From contig JAYMGJ010000089.1 of assembly GCA_037178675.1 (NCBI GenBank), positions 62,001-126,000 on the forward strand: a stretch of 64,000 bases of DNA. The letters run 5' to 3'. Below the pieces are notes generated by a model, which saw nothing but the letters and a program-made list of their open reading frames with translations, did not search any database and was not told the DNA's origin. Origin of the DNA: Scleroderma bovista. Lineage: Eukaryota; Basidiomycota; Agaricomycetes; Boletales; Sclerodermataceae. This document shows positions 1-12,615 of the stretch, one piece after another. A program made the translations under genes and the position numbers. The stretch's first letter is position 1; each line of letters begins with the position of its first letter.

Positions 1-521
1 CCCCACGAGAGAAACCTGTGGCACCAAGTCAGCTTCAGCGTGGTATCAAAGAAATACCTTTACTAACCGAACAGAAAGATCTTGTCCCCATCCTTGTAGT
101 GTTTGCACAGCCAGCCATAAGCTAGCATAATACCCTTCTCCAGGTGCCTACGGTAGTGAAGGATCAAATGGTGACCAGTTGTTGGAAATAATGACAACCT
201 ACCAACCGAAAGCGGTATCGAATTTGTCGGATACTTTATGCAAAGGACCACGATGCCCAGGTATGTCCGGAGAAACACCGATGCCAGTATTATAAAAAAG
301 GAGCTGATCGTCGGATTTCACAAGTTGGCTGCAGAGTTCTAGAATGTTTGTGTTCTGTTGGGGTCAGGTCACAAGGCATGCTACTTCTCATGACTAAAAA
401 TCAATACCCTGATGCAAGGACGCTGGCTAGTGCCATCGAGACACACGACGAGATTCCTGGAAGGAGTGTCCGCGAGCACAGTACACTTACAACTAGAAGG
501 CTCCTGGCCGGCCGCAGCCAT
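1..521 (-). CDS. DUF2235 alpha/beta-hydrolase, 5' part (cut by window edge)
   Basis: This is the N-terminal part of a DUF2235 protein, a family of alpha/beta-hydrolase fold enzymes related to type VI secretion phospholipases and common in mushrooms; the substrate is unknown. The start at 521 (MAAAGQEPSS) is followed by the family opening NLVVCLDGT. An intron of about 50 nt leads to NTNILELCSQL and YNTGIGV, and a second to HLEKGIMLAYGWLC and DGDKIFLFG. The next exon, carrying the nucleophile elbow, begins at the window edge. Splice positions match those of the complete paralogue at 3722-7958, so this copy looks functional as far as it can be seen. It is a tandem, same-strand duplicate, and the similarity continues into upstream DNA. 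Whether the ARM-like C-terminal half is present lies outside the window. Confidence 0.75.
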
Positions 522-1040
522 GGGTAGAACGGGAATGGGGAGGTGAATCGTGCAGACCAAAACTCTGGGATATATAATACGCACGTCGCTGCAATTCTAA
601 GGCAGGTCAGGGATGATTATGACGAGCAGCACCGTCATTCACGATAAATGCCAACAACGCCGTCAAGGCCTGTTTATGAGATCATGCGGAGATATAGAAT
701 TTATTATAACGTTCGCATCGCGACGGAACCGGAGAACGTAGTACTCCCCACCTATTGACTGCGACCAGACGTGGAATAGGCGTGGAAGAGTGACAAGTCC
801 GAAGTCTTCGTTGCGATCAGGGCATACCAACTTGCCAAGAACGTTCCTCAGAGCTGCGCTACGGCTGTGCTTGCAACCCAAGTCTTGCTGAACGAGTAGT
901 GCTACATACCTTTGAGCATATGCTACGCTCCATCCTCATTGGGCTAGATACGACCACAGGTAAGTCTGCGGCAAGTCCATCGTCGTCCCAAGATGATATC
1001 AGTTGAGGCAAACCCGCTTTGTTGTGGACTATTTATCTAA
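1..1040. repeat. Left copy of tandem segmental duplication
   Basis: The sequence from the window edge to about 1040 matches 7443 to about 8535 in the same orientation, offset by roughly 7.44 kb. The match covers the first exons of both DUF2235 genes and about 500 bp of upstream DNA. Shared stretches include actccccacc near 751/8180 and gtcgtcccaa near 983/8398. Similarity fades beyond 1040. Coding parts are better conserved than the upstream part. Confidence 0.7.
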
Positions 1041-3721
1041 CTACCTTACATTCGTCGGATTCAGACGTATAATTTGAGGCTCCCGTAGTACTCCTCCAGT
1101 GGGTCTGCTGTGGCGCCACCATTGCTGTGCTCTCCACAGGTCTCGTGGGATGTTGGCTGAGCAGACATCCACCATCCACCAGGCAAAATCTCGCCTGATG
1201 GACATCGGTTTGCGCCGATTACGCCTCCTCAACCAGCGACTGAAATGATGCGTGCCATATCCCACGTGGCGCTAGCCTCATTCTCCAGAAGGATGATAAT
1301 GACTTCTTCAAAAAAATACTATGCCTCATCCAAGGAGCCACCATCAAAACAGCCATCTTGCTAATGTCGTCAAGTTTTGGTGGCAAAGTAAAAGGCTGCG
1401 GGCTATGAGCTATGTTATGTGACTTGGCATCCTACACCACATGCCATGGGCACATGAGCCTAATGCGGAGTTGAGAGTGATGACTGTGGCATCATACGTG
1501 CAGGGGGTTTGGTGAAGGCATCAAAGTAAGGTCAAAAGTTTCTACGAACAGCTGGTTGATTTGTCACAGGACCATCCACGGTGCTCTGTCTGGTATGACA
1601 GGAAAGATCTTTTTACTGCCAAGCGCCTTATAGGCTATGATTCGAAGTCAACGATGATGCCACGATATTCATGGATCTACTATTGGACGGACAGATCAGT
1701 ATATCTGAACCTCATGAAGTAGTTTGTCGCGGACAACTAGAAAACCATACAGACAAAGAGGAAGGAGTATGGGAATGCCCATTGGGGTAGCTGACATGCG
1801 AACATTGCGGCTTATTTCGGAGAAGACTGCTGCAGGAACATCATATGGCGCCGCGTGCGGTTTGTGATCTAAGGAAGCTGCCCTCCATCCGTTATATTTC
1901 AATCATGGTCACAAAAAGTTCCATGCCAGAGTGAGTTTGTGTTTTTTGTCTTGCAATTCACTCCGAGCATGACCGAAATCGGCGGAGGTCATTGGGACCT
2001 TCAGAAGAACCCGTTCGACTCCATCGTCATTTTCCCAGACGGATCTTGCATGAATAACGGACATGGTGAACGGATCAGGGATCAGGGCCGAGAATAGCCA
2101 CTCATTTGACAGGGCGCTACGAGTTCCAGGCGCGACTCAAACCGGAAAAATAGTTGTGGTGGTGGCCCTCCAAGCGGCCCCCAGTCAGTCGACCTAACAA
2201 TCATTACGGATTCAGCATGTCACAGGCTCCCTGGCCACTCCCCAGTGCTACACTGGGAAGACACTGGATTGACCGGGGTTCAAAATGCGAAATGAATTAA
2301 AGCGGCTGCTTACCACCTATGACGCAGATGTGCATCAACTTGTTTAATGGGTAATGGGACACAGCCACTAGAGGTATCGAAGAAGCTGACGGAATAGCGA
2401 CGAAAGGGGCAAAACAAGCCTACTTCAGATGAAATAGCCCTATCGATCCACTTCGGGGACCGCGACTGAGCGCAATCACATAGGCCGCTTCCTATGCCTA
2501 TCTCAAGTTCCTCGAGAACGGACAAGACTGTCCCAGAAATGATCAATTGACAGAATGAAGGATAGACAATGAAGCTATCGCCAAGACATCTGACGACTCA
2601 TTCAACCTACACGGCGCTCTAAGAATCGGGGACTTTCCAACTGCCACTATACACCGGAGTCATAGCATACACAGAAATTTGACGCGCCCGCAGGCCCTTC
2701 CCTTAAACATGCTGTTCCCAATCCCGGCGGACGCGTTTAGACCATGGTTTCAGGTGGCGGTCTATGCCGATGCCATCGCGGCTGCGGTTTCGCTCACGAA
2801 CTTGCAAACTATTGCGAGTACAGTGGCGCACCAAATGAGAATACGAGTATGTCAAGAGGTCCCATACGTAAGTTTTGGAATTCCCTCAAGTTGTTCGGAG
2901 GCAAAATTCCCATCATCGGTGGCGGTTTTGCCAACTTCACCAACGTTGCATCCACATTCAAGCCTGTCATTCGTGCCCTTCAGGGTCGAAAGTGGGTTTG
3001 ATTGCCCATGGGGTGGGTCGCTAATGTGCATTGCCAAATGGCTATGGATTTCGCACCCCATTACTGTAGGTCAAAGTCTATTACACTGTGACTGTCCGTA
3101 GGTCGTCCGAATCATCACTGGCAGGAAGGTTTGACGGTCATGTTCTTGGTGAGTCGTATGTCTCCATCAGCCTATCAGCAAAACATCAGGTTGCTGGACA
3201 CACTTGTCACAGCCACGACCCTCATGGCAGTTGGAATACTTAGTCGCCCTATCATCTACACATTTCTGGGCGTGCTCATCCGTTCAACAAAAAGCCTCCT
3301 CCGACGTAGAAGAAGCCAGGCTCCTTTGCCAGCTAGTCAGTCACTCCGCTGAAGGAAGCGGAGAAGTGTACAGATTCAATAATGTCTCCGAGCTGACTGG
3401 ATTTTGTCCTCACTGCTCCCATGCACCCGCTCCATGAGGCGTCTGGCCGCTGATGTGTATGGCTTTGGCAACTTTGACCCACATCAAAATATCCGCACCG
3501 CGAATGCGTGTAGTGCGTTGTGCAGACACGTAGCCTCCGACTTGCATGTGAGGTCCACAGCTATTCTTCACGGGGACCATCCCACAATCACACTTTCTTG
3601 ACATAATTGCATGCCTGGATACATAGATATTACATACCTTTATACTACGCTACGAATTATGATGTATGCATATAAGTCAGGGGACGCAGAAGTTCAGAAG
3701 CTTGATGCCTACTAATCAATA
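1041..3721. other. Gene-poor stretch with a decayed mobile-element remnant
   Basis: No ORF here resembles a family I know. Between about 1310 and 2000, short blocks match 9730-9980: catgccatgg near 1440/9812, gtttgtgatct near 1859/9887 and cgaaatcggcggag near 1974/9955. They occur in the same order at both places. The second place lies beside PIF1-like helicase fragments, so both look like remains of one repeated element. The longest open frames (2679-3101 plus, 2310-2546 minus) carry no motif I recognise. Confidence 0.4.
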
Positions 3722-6700
3722 TTACTTCCGCTGGCCAGTTGCCCGCTGGCACAAAGATTTGAATAAAGAAAACGGAGAATGAATGAATGTTTCCAAGGCC
3801 TCCGTGCAATAGGCAACAGGATTATGTTCCTTCTGGAGCTCGTACGGTGCCGATTCTAGCCACTGGCTGTCGCTGATATGATGGTGAATTACGCCCTCCT
3901 GGACGGTCGTAATCAAGCTGCCCACAGATTGATACACTTCTCCTGTAAAGTATCAAGTTCCATGGGCGGCTGGACATGGTATAAAGGACATGACGAACTG
4001 AAACTGGGCCCTTTTTTGTCAGACCGAACTTCGAGGCGGTTGTAGTAGTCATGGCTCAGCTTCCAGAAATTATTGTTCGTGTCCGTGACTAGCTCGTTTC
4101 GTACTTTCTCTACAAGTACATAGATTGAATTCAGGTCACTCTTGGATAATGGACAACGCACCATCAAAACATAAAACACGCAGAGCAGTAGCGGCACCAT
4201 AAAGTGGACCCGCTTCTCGGCTTTCCAGCATCGAGAGAAGACCATCAAATATAAAGGGATAGAGATTCTCTGCGATCAAATGTGAGGAACATTGGAATAA
4301 CGAATGACCTAGTAGTATTTGGCTAACCTTCATCGAAGAGTACATGTAGAACTGCGACCGCACTCCGTTGGAGCGGCGGGCGTGGATGTCCCAGGGCATT
4401 CAACACTGGAGGTATCATCTCCTTAATGCTGGCAGCACGTTTACTGTCATCTGCGGGCCATAGTAAACTCAATAGGAAGACTGAAGTATTGGCTGCATCA
4501 ACTAACCGTGTCTGATGACCTCTCGCAAGTACTGTACGCCAGCATACACGACATTGCTATCTCTCTCTTGTATCATTGCTAGCAGAGAATCCACAGTGCC
4601 GATCTTCAAAAGAGCGGCTCTCAATGCATCTGTGGCTAATAAGCATAGTAATATGTTTTGGGAGATTCTAACTTACCGATGCTGAGCACCCGCCGCAGGA
4701 TACCCACGCCATCTTCACCGTCATGCCCGTCAAACCATCGACGTTTGAACATGTTGTGGATGTAAACTGGAGCCCCAGAGTTGATTACAGTGTCCGCAAC
4801 ATGATCTACAATGACGTTAGAGCAAAATTTGATCCGTAAGCTCTCGACTTGCCGATGGCCATCAATGAGACTAACGCAGAAGTCGCAGTTAGACAATGTG
4901 ATTTGTCTCGCAGTCGGGAAATGAGGGTCTCGATGGTGTTCACCTCCGCAAGTGCATCACGCACTATTGTTGGGACTAAAATAAAGGGGAAACATCAGTA
5001 CTCGTTATGGAATGTATGAAATCCTGTTACCTTGCGCATTGAGTTCTACCAGGGACCGAATTGCACCATCTTGATGGTCCGCTCGCAAACTCTGCGCCTG
5101 CTTTGCCAACTTCCCCACACAACCACCTTTGATCAACTTTTGATCGTCTGCTAAATAAGATTTCAATGTCAGCTATTGGTGTCATTCCGATGACGAAAAA
5201 TCCACATACTGTGCTTTGCAAACTCAACCAATGCCTTCACCCCAGTTTGTTTCACTGCATCAGACGCTTTTCTAGTTATCTCGATGAACAGCGGTAATGT
5301 CCCATTCACCGTTTGCATCGAAGCTGAGCGTTGTAAATCAGTAAAAAGGCCTAATGATTACTTATGTGGCGCTGTCACCTTCATCGAGAAGCAGACAGAG
5401 CAAGTCGATAGCTGCCGGCGTGATGAAGTCATCAAAGCGCCTCGCAAGATTCATCAACGTCGGGACAATCGCCGCTGCACACATGATTTTACGTGCCTCC
5501 CCTACCATTTTCTTTAGAGATCTCCCAGGTACGAATTTGAAATCGGTACATACCACACCGTGCTAGGCCAGTCAGCGTCTGGATCACCGACACTAAGACA
5601 GTGTTATCTGTGTCGAATCGTCAATACCACGCACAAGATAACTCATTGCCAGCCCGCTTACGATGGCTGTAGAGCATAGGGATTAGGTCAGATACTCCGC
5701 CAATTTCGGTGACTTGAATGCACAGGTTCTCGTCCGCTGGAACATGACGAATGCAGTGTCAGAGACACGTGAGATACCGATGCGAAAACCTACATTCAAG
5801 CAGCGAAGTCAATGCCTGCGCGCTGTGGAATGCTATGGATGAGGAAGCATCGCCTTCATCTTCGTTTTCATTGAAGCATATACCAGTCCGGTCGGTCGCG
5901 ATTAGTCTAAGGAGTCGTCGTAGGTTGGATTCGCTAAGGAGCCTTCCTCTGAGATATGTATTCTTGCACAATGAAGGCAACGACATGCATGCACGGCGAG
6001 GGTCCTTGCTCTCCAGCAACGTGTTGACATCCTGGATAATGTGCTCCGCCTCTCTTGGATTTTCATCGGGTTCAGATTGAAGTGGCCATTTCCAACCGAC
6101 CTCGCAGTAGGCCACAGCAGCACTTACTCGCACCGAGTTATTCCCATCCTCTAATAATGACGCCAGCGTCTGTTTAGCGTTCTCAGCACCCGCGATAACG
6201 CTTCTGCCGCTGTCTTCATTGGCCTGTCAGCTAGATGTCTAGTGTACGACATGGTTAACTTACCAAAGCTAGCCATGAATGCCAACCGGTCAAGAGCATC
6301 CACGTTGGTTCTCCGTACTTGTAGGGCGGCGAGAAGGCTCTGCACTGAACAGCTGTCGAATATATCCATCTCCCACGTGGAAGACAATTGCTGAAGACGG
6401 TCGTGCATTCTTGGATCATTCCAGAGGAGGGCGGCGGGCCACGTTTCAAACTCATGATGAAACCTGGCGCCAGGCTTGTAACCACTTTTGAATAAAGCCG
6501 AAACATGCACCTTCTGGCCCCGCAAGATCTGACGGGGACCTCCCATATGTGGACTACAAAATCAGACGTCAGATGCCTCGTTGCATTAGACTAGCTGGTG
6601 TCCCACCGTGAGGTAGTTCTGCTCGTGTTATTATAACATAAACGCTGGAATGGAAGGATCTCCAATAACCACCACCATATGTTCAGTGGAGGTGTTATAG

Positions 6701-7958
6701 GTTTATCTAAACCCTCAATCTTCCACATAACGACGGACGGTTTAAGTTGCAATCCTTTAAGACTAGCTTCTGCCTGCATCCACAGCAATGGAATTTCCCC
6801 CAACTGTAGTTTTGGGTTGAGCCTGTTTCCGCCACCGCTGTGAAAGGTCGACATTAGCGAGAGATTGAATAGTTGAAAGGGCTACAAACTGACACATCTG
6901 AGTGACTACCTGGGAACCACACCTCCTTGACATGATCGTTGTTGGCTAAATCCGTTCGCCCACCATACACACACTCTGGGAGAAACCTCACACGCCTTTC
7001 ATCCAGCGCAAGGGCCTGTCGGAAGTAACAAATGTGGTCGCAGGAAGTAACCAAGGGTAACACCTTGCGTCTGCGGACACCGACCGATGAAACTGTGTCC
7101 CTGAAAGACGATCAATTGCGAAAATTACACAACATACGATTGGACGCACCAGACTCCAACAAAATGGACTCGGACGCTGCGGGAAAATTCGCCCTTAAAA
7201 GCCTCAGCTGCCTGGAGCTGATGACTGCCAGCGTCATCTGATTTGGAGTAGGCCTCGAAAGCACTGGTGACACGTTTGAACGGTCTCGGATGATTATGCT
7301 CGGGACGCTTACAAGCCAATGAGATGATCGACGTCTGGAGGGAGGAGACCAACCTTAGGCTCGACTTAGATCGCAGCAGGTGATATGTGCTGAATGAAAC
7401 TTACTCTCTCGATCATGCCTGCTAAGGCTCGCACTTGATACGCCCCACGAGAGAAACCTGTGGCACCAAGTCAGCTTCAGCGTGGTATCAGAGAGATACC
7501 TTTACTAACCGAACAGAAAGATCTTGTCCCCATCCTTGTAGCGTTTGCAGAGCCAGGCATAAGCTAGCATGATACCCTTCTCTACGTGACTACAGTGCGG
7601 GATTAATTGATAGGTGAGTGTTGGAAGCAATGCCAACGTACCGACCGATAAGAACATCGATCCCATCAGATGCTTGATGCAAGGGACCATGATGCCCAGG
7701 AATGTCCGGAGAAACACCGATGCCAGTATTATAGAAAATGAGCTGATTGTCGGATTTCACAAGTTGGCTACAGAGTTCTAGAATGTTTGTGTTCTGTGGA
7801 TCCAGGTCATAAGGCATGCTACTTTCCATGACCAAAAGCAATACCCTGGTGCTGGGACGCTGGCAGGTGCCATCGAGACATACGATGAGATTCCTTGAGG
7901 GGGTGTCTCCGAGTACCATACATCTGCAGCTTGAATGCTCCTGACCAGCAGTAGCCAT
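3722..7958 (-). CDS. DUF2235 alpha/beta-hydrolase with ARM/HEAT-like C-terminal half
   Basis: Complete paralogue of the gene at the left edge. Start at 7958 (MATAGQEHSS). Exons joined by short introns give NLIVCLDGT, NTNILELCSQL, DGDKIFLFG then FSRGAYQVRALAGMIER, so the G-x-S-x-G nucleophile elbow (GFSRG) spans an intron. Next come VHFVGVWDTVSSVG, LALDERRVRFLPE, KEVWFPGSHSDVGGGN and GPRQILRGQKVH, the full DUF2235 core ending near 6250. From about 6200 to 3722 the gene continues as leucine-rich helical segments (NSVRVSAAVAYCEVG; FHSAQALTSLLE; YGAATALRVLC) that look like degenerate ARM/HEAT repeats. Exon joins in this second half are less certain; the last exon ends RATGQRK then stop. The enzyme core is well supported. 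Lipase activity is inferred from the family, and the repeat half is probably a protein-binding scaffold. Confidence 0.75.
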
Positions 7959-8535
7959 GATGATGGAACAGAAAGAGGGCTTTTGGATCGTGTAAACGAA
8001 CTCTGTGGCATTTAATGTCACACTGACAAGTGTAAGGGTCAGGGAAGAATATGACGAACGACAATGTGATTCAAGGCAAGTGTAACAACGCCCTCAACGC
8101 CCGTCGATGAGATAGTGCGCAGATATTAGGTTTTATGATATCATCCGTATCGCAACGGAAGCAGATGCTTCTGAGGGTACACTCCCCACCCGTTGACTGC
8201 CACCAAACGTAGAGGAATGACAAGTCCGGAGTCCTCGTTGCGATCATCAAGAACGTTCATTTGCGCCACGCCTGAGGGGAACCACATACACGCTGCAATC
8301 CAAGCTTGCTGCATGTCTGGACAGTGCTACATACCTTTCGGAAGATGGCATGCTCCATTGTCATCAAGATACTGGCCACAGCCATAGCCAAGTCTGTGGT
8401 CGTCCCAAAATGATGTCAGTTCTACGTAGGCAAACACGATGCCAGGGCCCTGAGAATGCCCCAGAGGCTGACACAGGAGGACTGGTGAATGGACTTCGCC
8501 TGCTTCGATCAGTGGACTGTTTCAACCTGTTCTAA
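7443..8535. repeat. Right copy of tandem segmental duplication
   Basis: Counterpart of 1-1040, same orientation. It covers the first exons and upstream region of the complete DUF2235 gene. Upstream sequence is diverged, with many small gaps, while splice sites are kept in both copies. Confidence 0.7.
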
Positions 8536-8939
8536 CTGCGCTCTAAATGGGAAGGCTGTAGTACACTTGCTGTAGAACGTTAACCGATCCTCGTCGAAAG
8601 GCAAGTCGTTAACTTGCCCCTCGCACGAGTCAAAACTTTAAGTAATTCGTGCTCTACAAGGTCCGCCGTGCGCCGTGCTTTCCAGGAGTCTCGGAGGGTA
8701 TTGAAACGTTGACCTACCACAATTTCTCGCCTAGTTTGCGTGGCGAGTCAATACACCCAAATGATGTCACCTTGGAAGGGCGCGGTGACGAGGGTTTCGA
8801 ACCCCGCTTGAGACTTCGGTCATCGACCTTTGGTAGTTTTTCAATCTCCGTCTCACCATCAAGTGGCTAATCTTGTGATATAATTCTCGGTAGTCAAGCC
8901 TTTAGTGCCCAAGTCCAATAAGGATGGCCTCCCATTTGT
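8536..8939. other. Short gene-free stretch with a B-box-like motif
   Basis: No protein gene is seen. On the minus strand, ggggttcgaaaccc (8800-8813) matches the RNA polymerase III B box and a tRNA T arm. The upstream 80 nt do not fold into proper D and anticodon arms, so this is not called a tRNA. A decayed tRNA or tRNA-derived SINE is possible. Confidence 0.25.
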
Positions 8940-9620
8940 GCTGCGGTCAAGTCCATCGAGCTGTTCGTCTCCTATGCGAGGTGTTCGCTCGGATGATGGG
9001 TGCCTTGTCCGCAAGCCCTCCGCGTTCTCATTGGGTTTAGCAGCAACTGCAAACTCTCTTCCAATGTTAATTGTCGTCCTTGAATAGTGTCAAATGCGGG
9101 ACAGTTAATCAGCATTTGGCCAAGTGCCTGTGTACGCGACTTCACACACTGTTGACATTCCATTTCATGTGCACTGCCTGTCTGTGTAACCAATAATGTT
9201 TCACTCCAGGGCGGGGAGGCAAAGTCGGCGGGGGACAATCTTCGTGAGTTAACACAAGTTTGCGAACTTGCATAAATAGATGATTGTCTGTGCAGTCCCC
9301 GCGTCGAACATGCTGTAGCATGCTACAGGCCCAAATCAATTCACTGCACATCCATCACTTGTACTTACTTGTGTTTTCAACCGCATCACCACCTCAAATT
9401 GCTCATACAATCTCCTTCCTACCATGTCTTTATCTATGTCTTTCTTGGGGTTGCAGGGCCAGTAAAGTGGAACAGATGGTTTAGCAGCCATAGGCAGAAA
9501 TTGGTGAAAATCACCCACGAGAATGACATTCACACCACCAAACGGTTCGTCTGAAACAGTGCCCTCGTGTGCTTTTGCGCGGCTGATGGTGATTGCAGCT
9601 TGGCGAATATTTCGTGTGAG
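8940..9620 (-). pseudogene. PIF1-like helicase fragment, probably transposon-derived
   Basis: Minus-strand frames give pieces of a PIF1-type helicase in the right order but in different frames. AHEGTVSDEPFGGVNVILVG then DFHQFLPMAA is the Walker B and following region; LYEQFEVVMRLKTQV, then a piece around QVRKLVLTHEDC, then PPWSETLLVTQ and AFDTIQGRQLTLEE follow. The Walker A exon and the C-terminal superfamily-1 motifs are not found. The pieces resemble the multi-copy PIF1-like helicases of mushroom mobile elements rather than the cellular PIF1 at 13544-15712. Several frame changes without convincing introns point to decay. Confidence 0.6.
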
Positions 9621-9729
9621 ACCATTGAGTTATCTTAGAAAATTTGATTTTGTTGGATTGGATTGGTATACGTAGCTCATGTTGGACAAAGTGTTTGCCA
9701 TCTGTGGCGGCCTTTTTTCTAGTGCCATC

Positions 9730-9980
9730 ATCTCTTCAAAAATCATTTGCAACCAACCATCACAACAGCCGTCCTCGAGGTTTGGAGAACTGCGGTGGCA
9801 ATTCGCAACATGCCATGGGTGCATAAACCTCTCGCCGCGGTGGCCGTAATGTGGGGTAGCTGCTACCAAAACATTTTAGGGTGTAGTTTGTGATCTATTC
9901 AAGCTATAGGGAGGTTTTATTCTAGATTTGGTTTGGGTTTTCCACCTAAACATAATCGAAATCGGCGGAGGGAGAATTGC
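9730..9980. repeat. Decayed repeat shared with 1310-2000
   Basis: Short co-linear blocks match the 1310-2000 stretch (catgccatgg, gtttgtgatct, cgaaatcggcggag). The position just upstream of the PIF1-like helicase fragments suggests the same mobile element. No terminal repeats or target duplication could be recognised. Confidence 0.35.
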
Positions 9981-10530
9981 ACGGCTACAATTATAGATTC
10001 GGATGGTGGACGACAGAAGTGGAAGGAAATGGGTTACTCATGAGCCGATGCACGCAACGTAGTGCTAAATATGACTTGACCAGTGTTGTCTCACTCCACA
10101 ATTACAGAAGCAATTGGTGTAAAAATTACATATACAGATGATCTGGACAGATTGAAACTTCTGATAGAAATGAAGGCAAAGGATGAGCTGTAGGGGCAGA
10201 TGGATCATCAGAGGAAGTGGGGGAGTATCTGTATCCTGACAAGTTTTGCTGAAAATAGCCCCTCCGAGTCGTGAGGTTGCCATTCCATGCCCATTCATTC
10301 GGGTTGTTTTTGCAACGTCAAATCACACTGATGACACGGGCCATCGGGACACCGCACACCAGGACCGTGGGGGCTGTAATGATACATACAGAAATGTAGC
10401 GTGTCAGGTCGGTAATGTGAACAGCGAATACACCAGGAATGGCAGTGATATCCCGAAACACAGGCAGTTCACGGCGAAACCTTTGTCAACACCAGAGGGA
10501 AGCACCAACGAGAGTAAAGACATCGTCGGC
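9981..10530. other. Stretch without recognised gene
   Basis: Nothing is supported here. The plus-strand open frame starting at 10246 is mostly the reverse of the wax-synthase-like remnant and has no family features. Confidence 0.4.
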
Positions 10531-11010
10531 TTAAGTAAATCCCCCAGGCATGGTGTCAAATCCAAAACGACCGGATTTCGCCCACTGGTCCACCACGGGC
10601 ATACCCCAAAGGACCAGCCACGAAAACGTCCATATCCATCCGTAGATGCCGCGGACGCGACAGCCCCTCGCCTTGGCCCACGCGCGCTCCACCAGAATTC
10701 CGACACCGTTCATGACGAAAAAGCCCACTTCGACGAGGGAATTTCCACCGCGTCCTATTGCTCGAATCTCGATGTCGTGGAAGAGGCCCGACATCAAAAA
10801 GGTGCCCAATATCAACCCCGCGCGACCAAAGAGATACGACAGAGGCACGCCTCCCACCCAAAAGAAAGCATAGCGAAGCATCTGATGCCAGCAGCGTCCC
10901 CAGGGAAGTCGATAACCAGGGCTTATCGAACAACGGGGGCGACTGCGAGGGGTGTTGGTGGAAAATAATGACACAGATGATAGCAAGAAAATTGTACACC
11001 CATGGCTACG
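10531..11010 (-). pseudogene. Wax-synthase-domain (MBOAT-type) protein, broken
   Basis: The minus strand encodes PPLFDKPWLSTSL in one frame and GRCWHQMLRYAFFWVGG then GTFLMSGLFHDIEIRAIGRG in another. Together they are the C-terminal domain of membrane-bound wax-synthase-like acyltransferases of mushrooms, with hydrophobic helices around the WHQ motif and the conserved HD. The frame changes between STSL and WGRCWHQ without room for an intron and with a few residues missing, so a small deletion has disrupted the gene. The N-terminal transmembrane part is not recognisable upstream. The reading ends at FDTMPGGFT. A truncated but expressed protein cannot be excluded. Confidence 0.55.
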
Positions 11011-12615
11011 CGGATCCAAGGTAAGTCATGTCGCCTTTTCGCCTTCGTTGAACTTTACAGCTCCGAATTTGGTACGTCCGTGTCGATGTCTGTTCCCTCG
11101 ATCAGACGACAACGACTATTCCACAGCGGCCCGACGACAACGTGGCGTGGTGGGACACAGGGGTGACGACGACGACGGCGGCAATGTGCCGCAGACATCT
11201 TGGACAGGCGGCACAACAATGTGATGTTGGCCTCAAACCCTTTCCCGCTTCTAGTATTTAGGCATGATCCCGTTAGTCGCCTCGTCAGTGTTTTCCTCGC
11301 CGGTTTGCTCCTACCTCGTCGAATTGCGAATTTGACGATGGCACGATCACTCTATCGTAGCAGGGAGAATCTGGGGTAAATTCGCATCCACATCCACCCA
11401 ATATTTCTCGGCGACCCATCCCCGCGTCTGATATTCCGTCTGATAATCTCCGTTCGTCCTTTATACTCAGCCATTTCTCTGGCTGGTGTTTGTACCTGAG
11501 CGTAGTCTGAACTGAATCGAACTAATATTACGAGCGCTACGCGTCAGCATGGTCCGCCCTCCGATACTCGCAGGTAGACCCGTATTAGAACAGGTCAAGG
11601 TTCCTGTAGAGACAAGGGTTTTGCTGACACAGACGGCTTTCAAGTACTTTACATTCAGCATAAATACTTTACCATTCGGTGAAATGCCCTTATATTCAGG
11701 CCTGAGCTCATGTCCAGGGACCTTCTTGATATCCCCTTAAACATATATGTTGTGCAGTCGAGAGTCCCATGCTTAGGATGAGAAGCGCTAACACAAATTG
11801 AGGAGACTGTGGAGTGTTGGAATTCTCACGCTGAGCGGATCGGGCGATGATCGGGCGGATTGATAGGGGCGAACCATCTGGCTCCGTGGTGGGGGTTATC
11901 ACCTGTCGGTGAGGTCATCGTCATGTTCATGGTTGTTGCAATTGTCCGTTGGGGTGCCGGTTGTTGCATTGATGGTTGTTGTCCACGCTGATAGTGGTGG
12001 TGATTATGGAAAGCCAGACGGTCACGCTAGACCAAGACCCTTGGCCTTCGGCGATCTGCATTAGTCGACGTTGGTGATTGTATTATGGTGGTTGTTGTGG
12101 TTTCTTTTCACGAACCACATTGGATTGCATGTGGGGTCAAACCTTTCAATCCATTCTTTGACAGAGGGAATTCGTGCAAACCAAATGGCCTAAATAGCTT
12201 ATTTGTGTGATTTTAGAAACATATTTACTGAGTGTAGTCAGCAAAAATCCGTCAATATTTCAACTTGGGATGTATTTCCATTACATTCCCCTTTTTTGGA
12301 TCTGCCTGCTCGTCATTGGTTCCGTGCAATCAATTTGCCTTTCTCAAGCAAAGGTTCTGCCGATTGGCAGGCAACATTTCTCCTTCCATAAATAATATTT
12401 ATTGCTTCAACATAATTACTAGTAATATACGCGGGGTAAATGATTTTAACTTCATATACGTTCCAAAGGACGGAGAACCTTGGTGATAGAATATTGCACT
12501 ACCCCATGAGTCAATTGCATATGAAACTTATTTGGCAGGGAGCAGGTATAAAGGCGGGTCTGAACTCGCTGTTGAACGTCAGCCCACAACTCATAACAAC
12601 TTTACCAGCTCTAGC
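11011..12615. other. Intergenic region upstream of acireductone dioxygenase
   Basis: No gene is recognised. From 11930 to 12105 the plus strand is rich in the motif ggttgttg, a low-complexity patch. A stretch of about 35 bp at 11817-11851 resembles 21621-21655 in the same orientation (gttggaattc followed by cgctgag and ggatcggg), which suggests a small dispersed repeat. Confidence 0.35.

Noticed and set aside
8745..8880. tRNA or tRNA-derived SINE on the minus strand, suggested by ggggttcgaaaccc
   Set aside because: The T arm/B box is good, but no proper anticodon stem-loop or A box is found at the right distance, and the acceptor pairing has mismatches.
10246..10968. 240-codon plus-strand frame
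   Set aside because: It overlaps the wax-synthase-like remnant on the other strand and has no motif; its length reflects the GC-rich composition.
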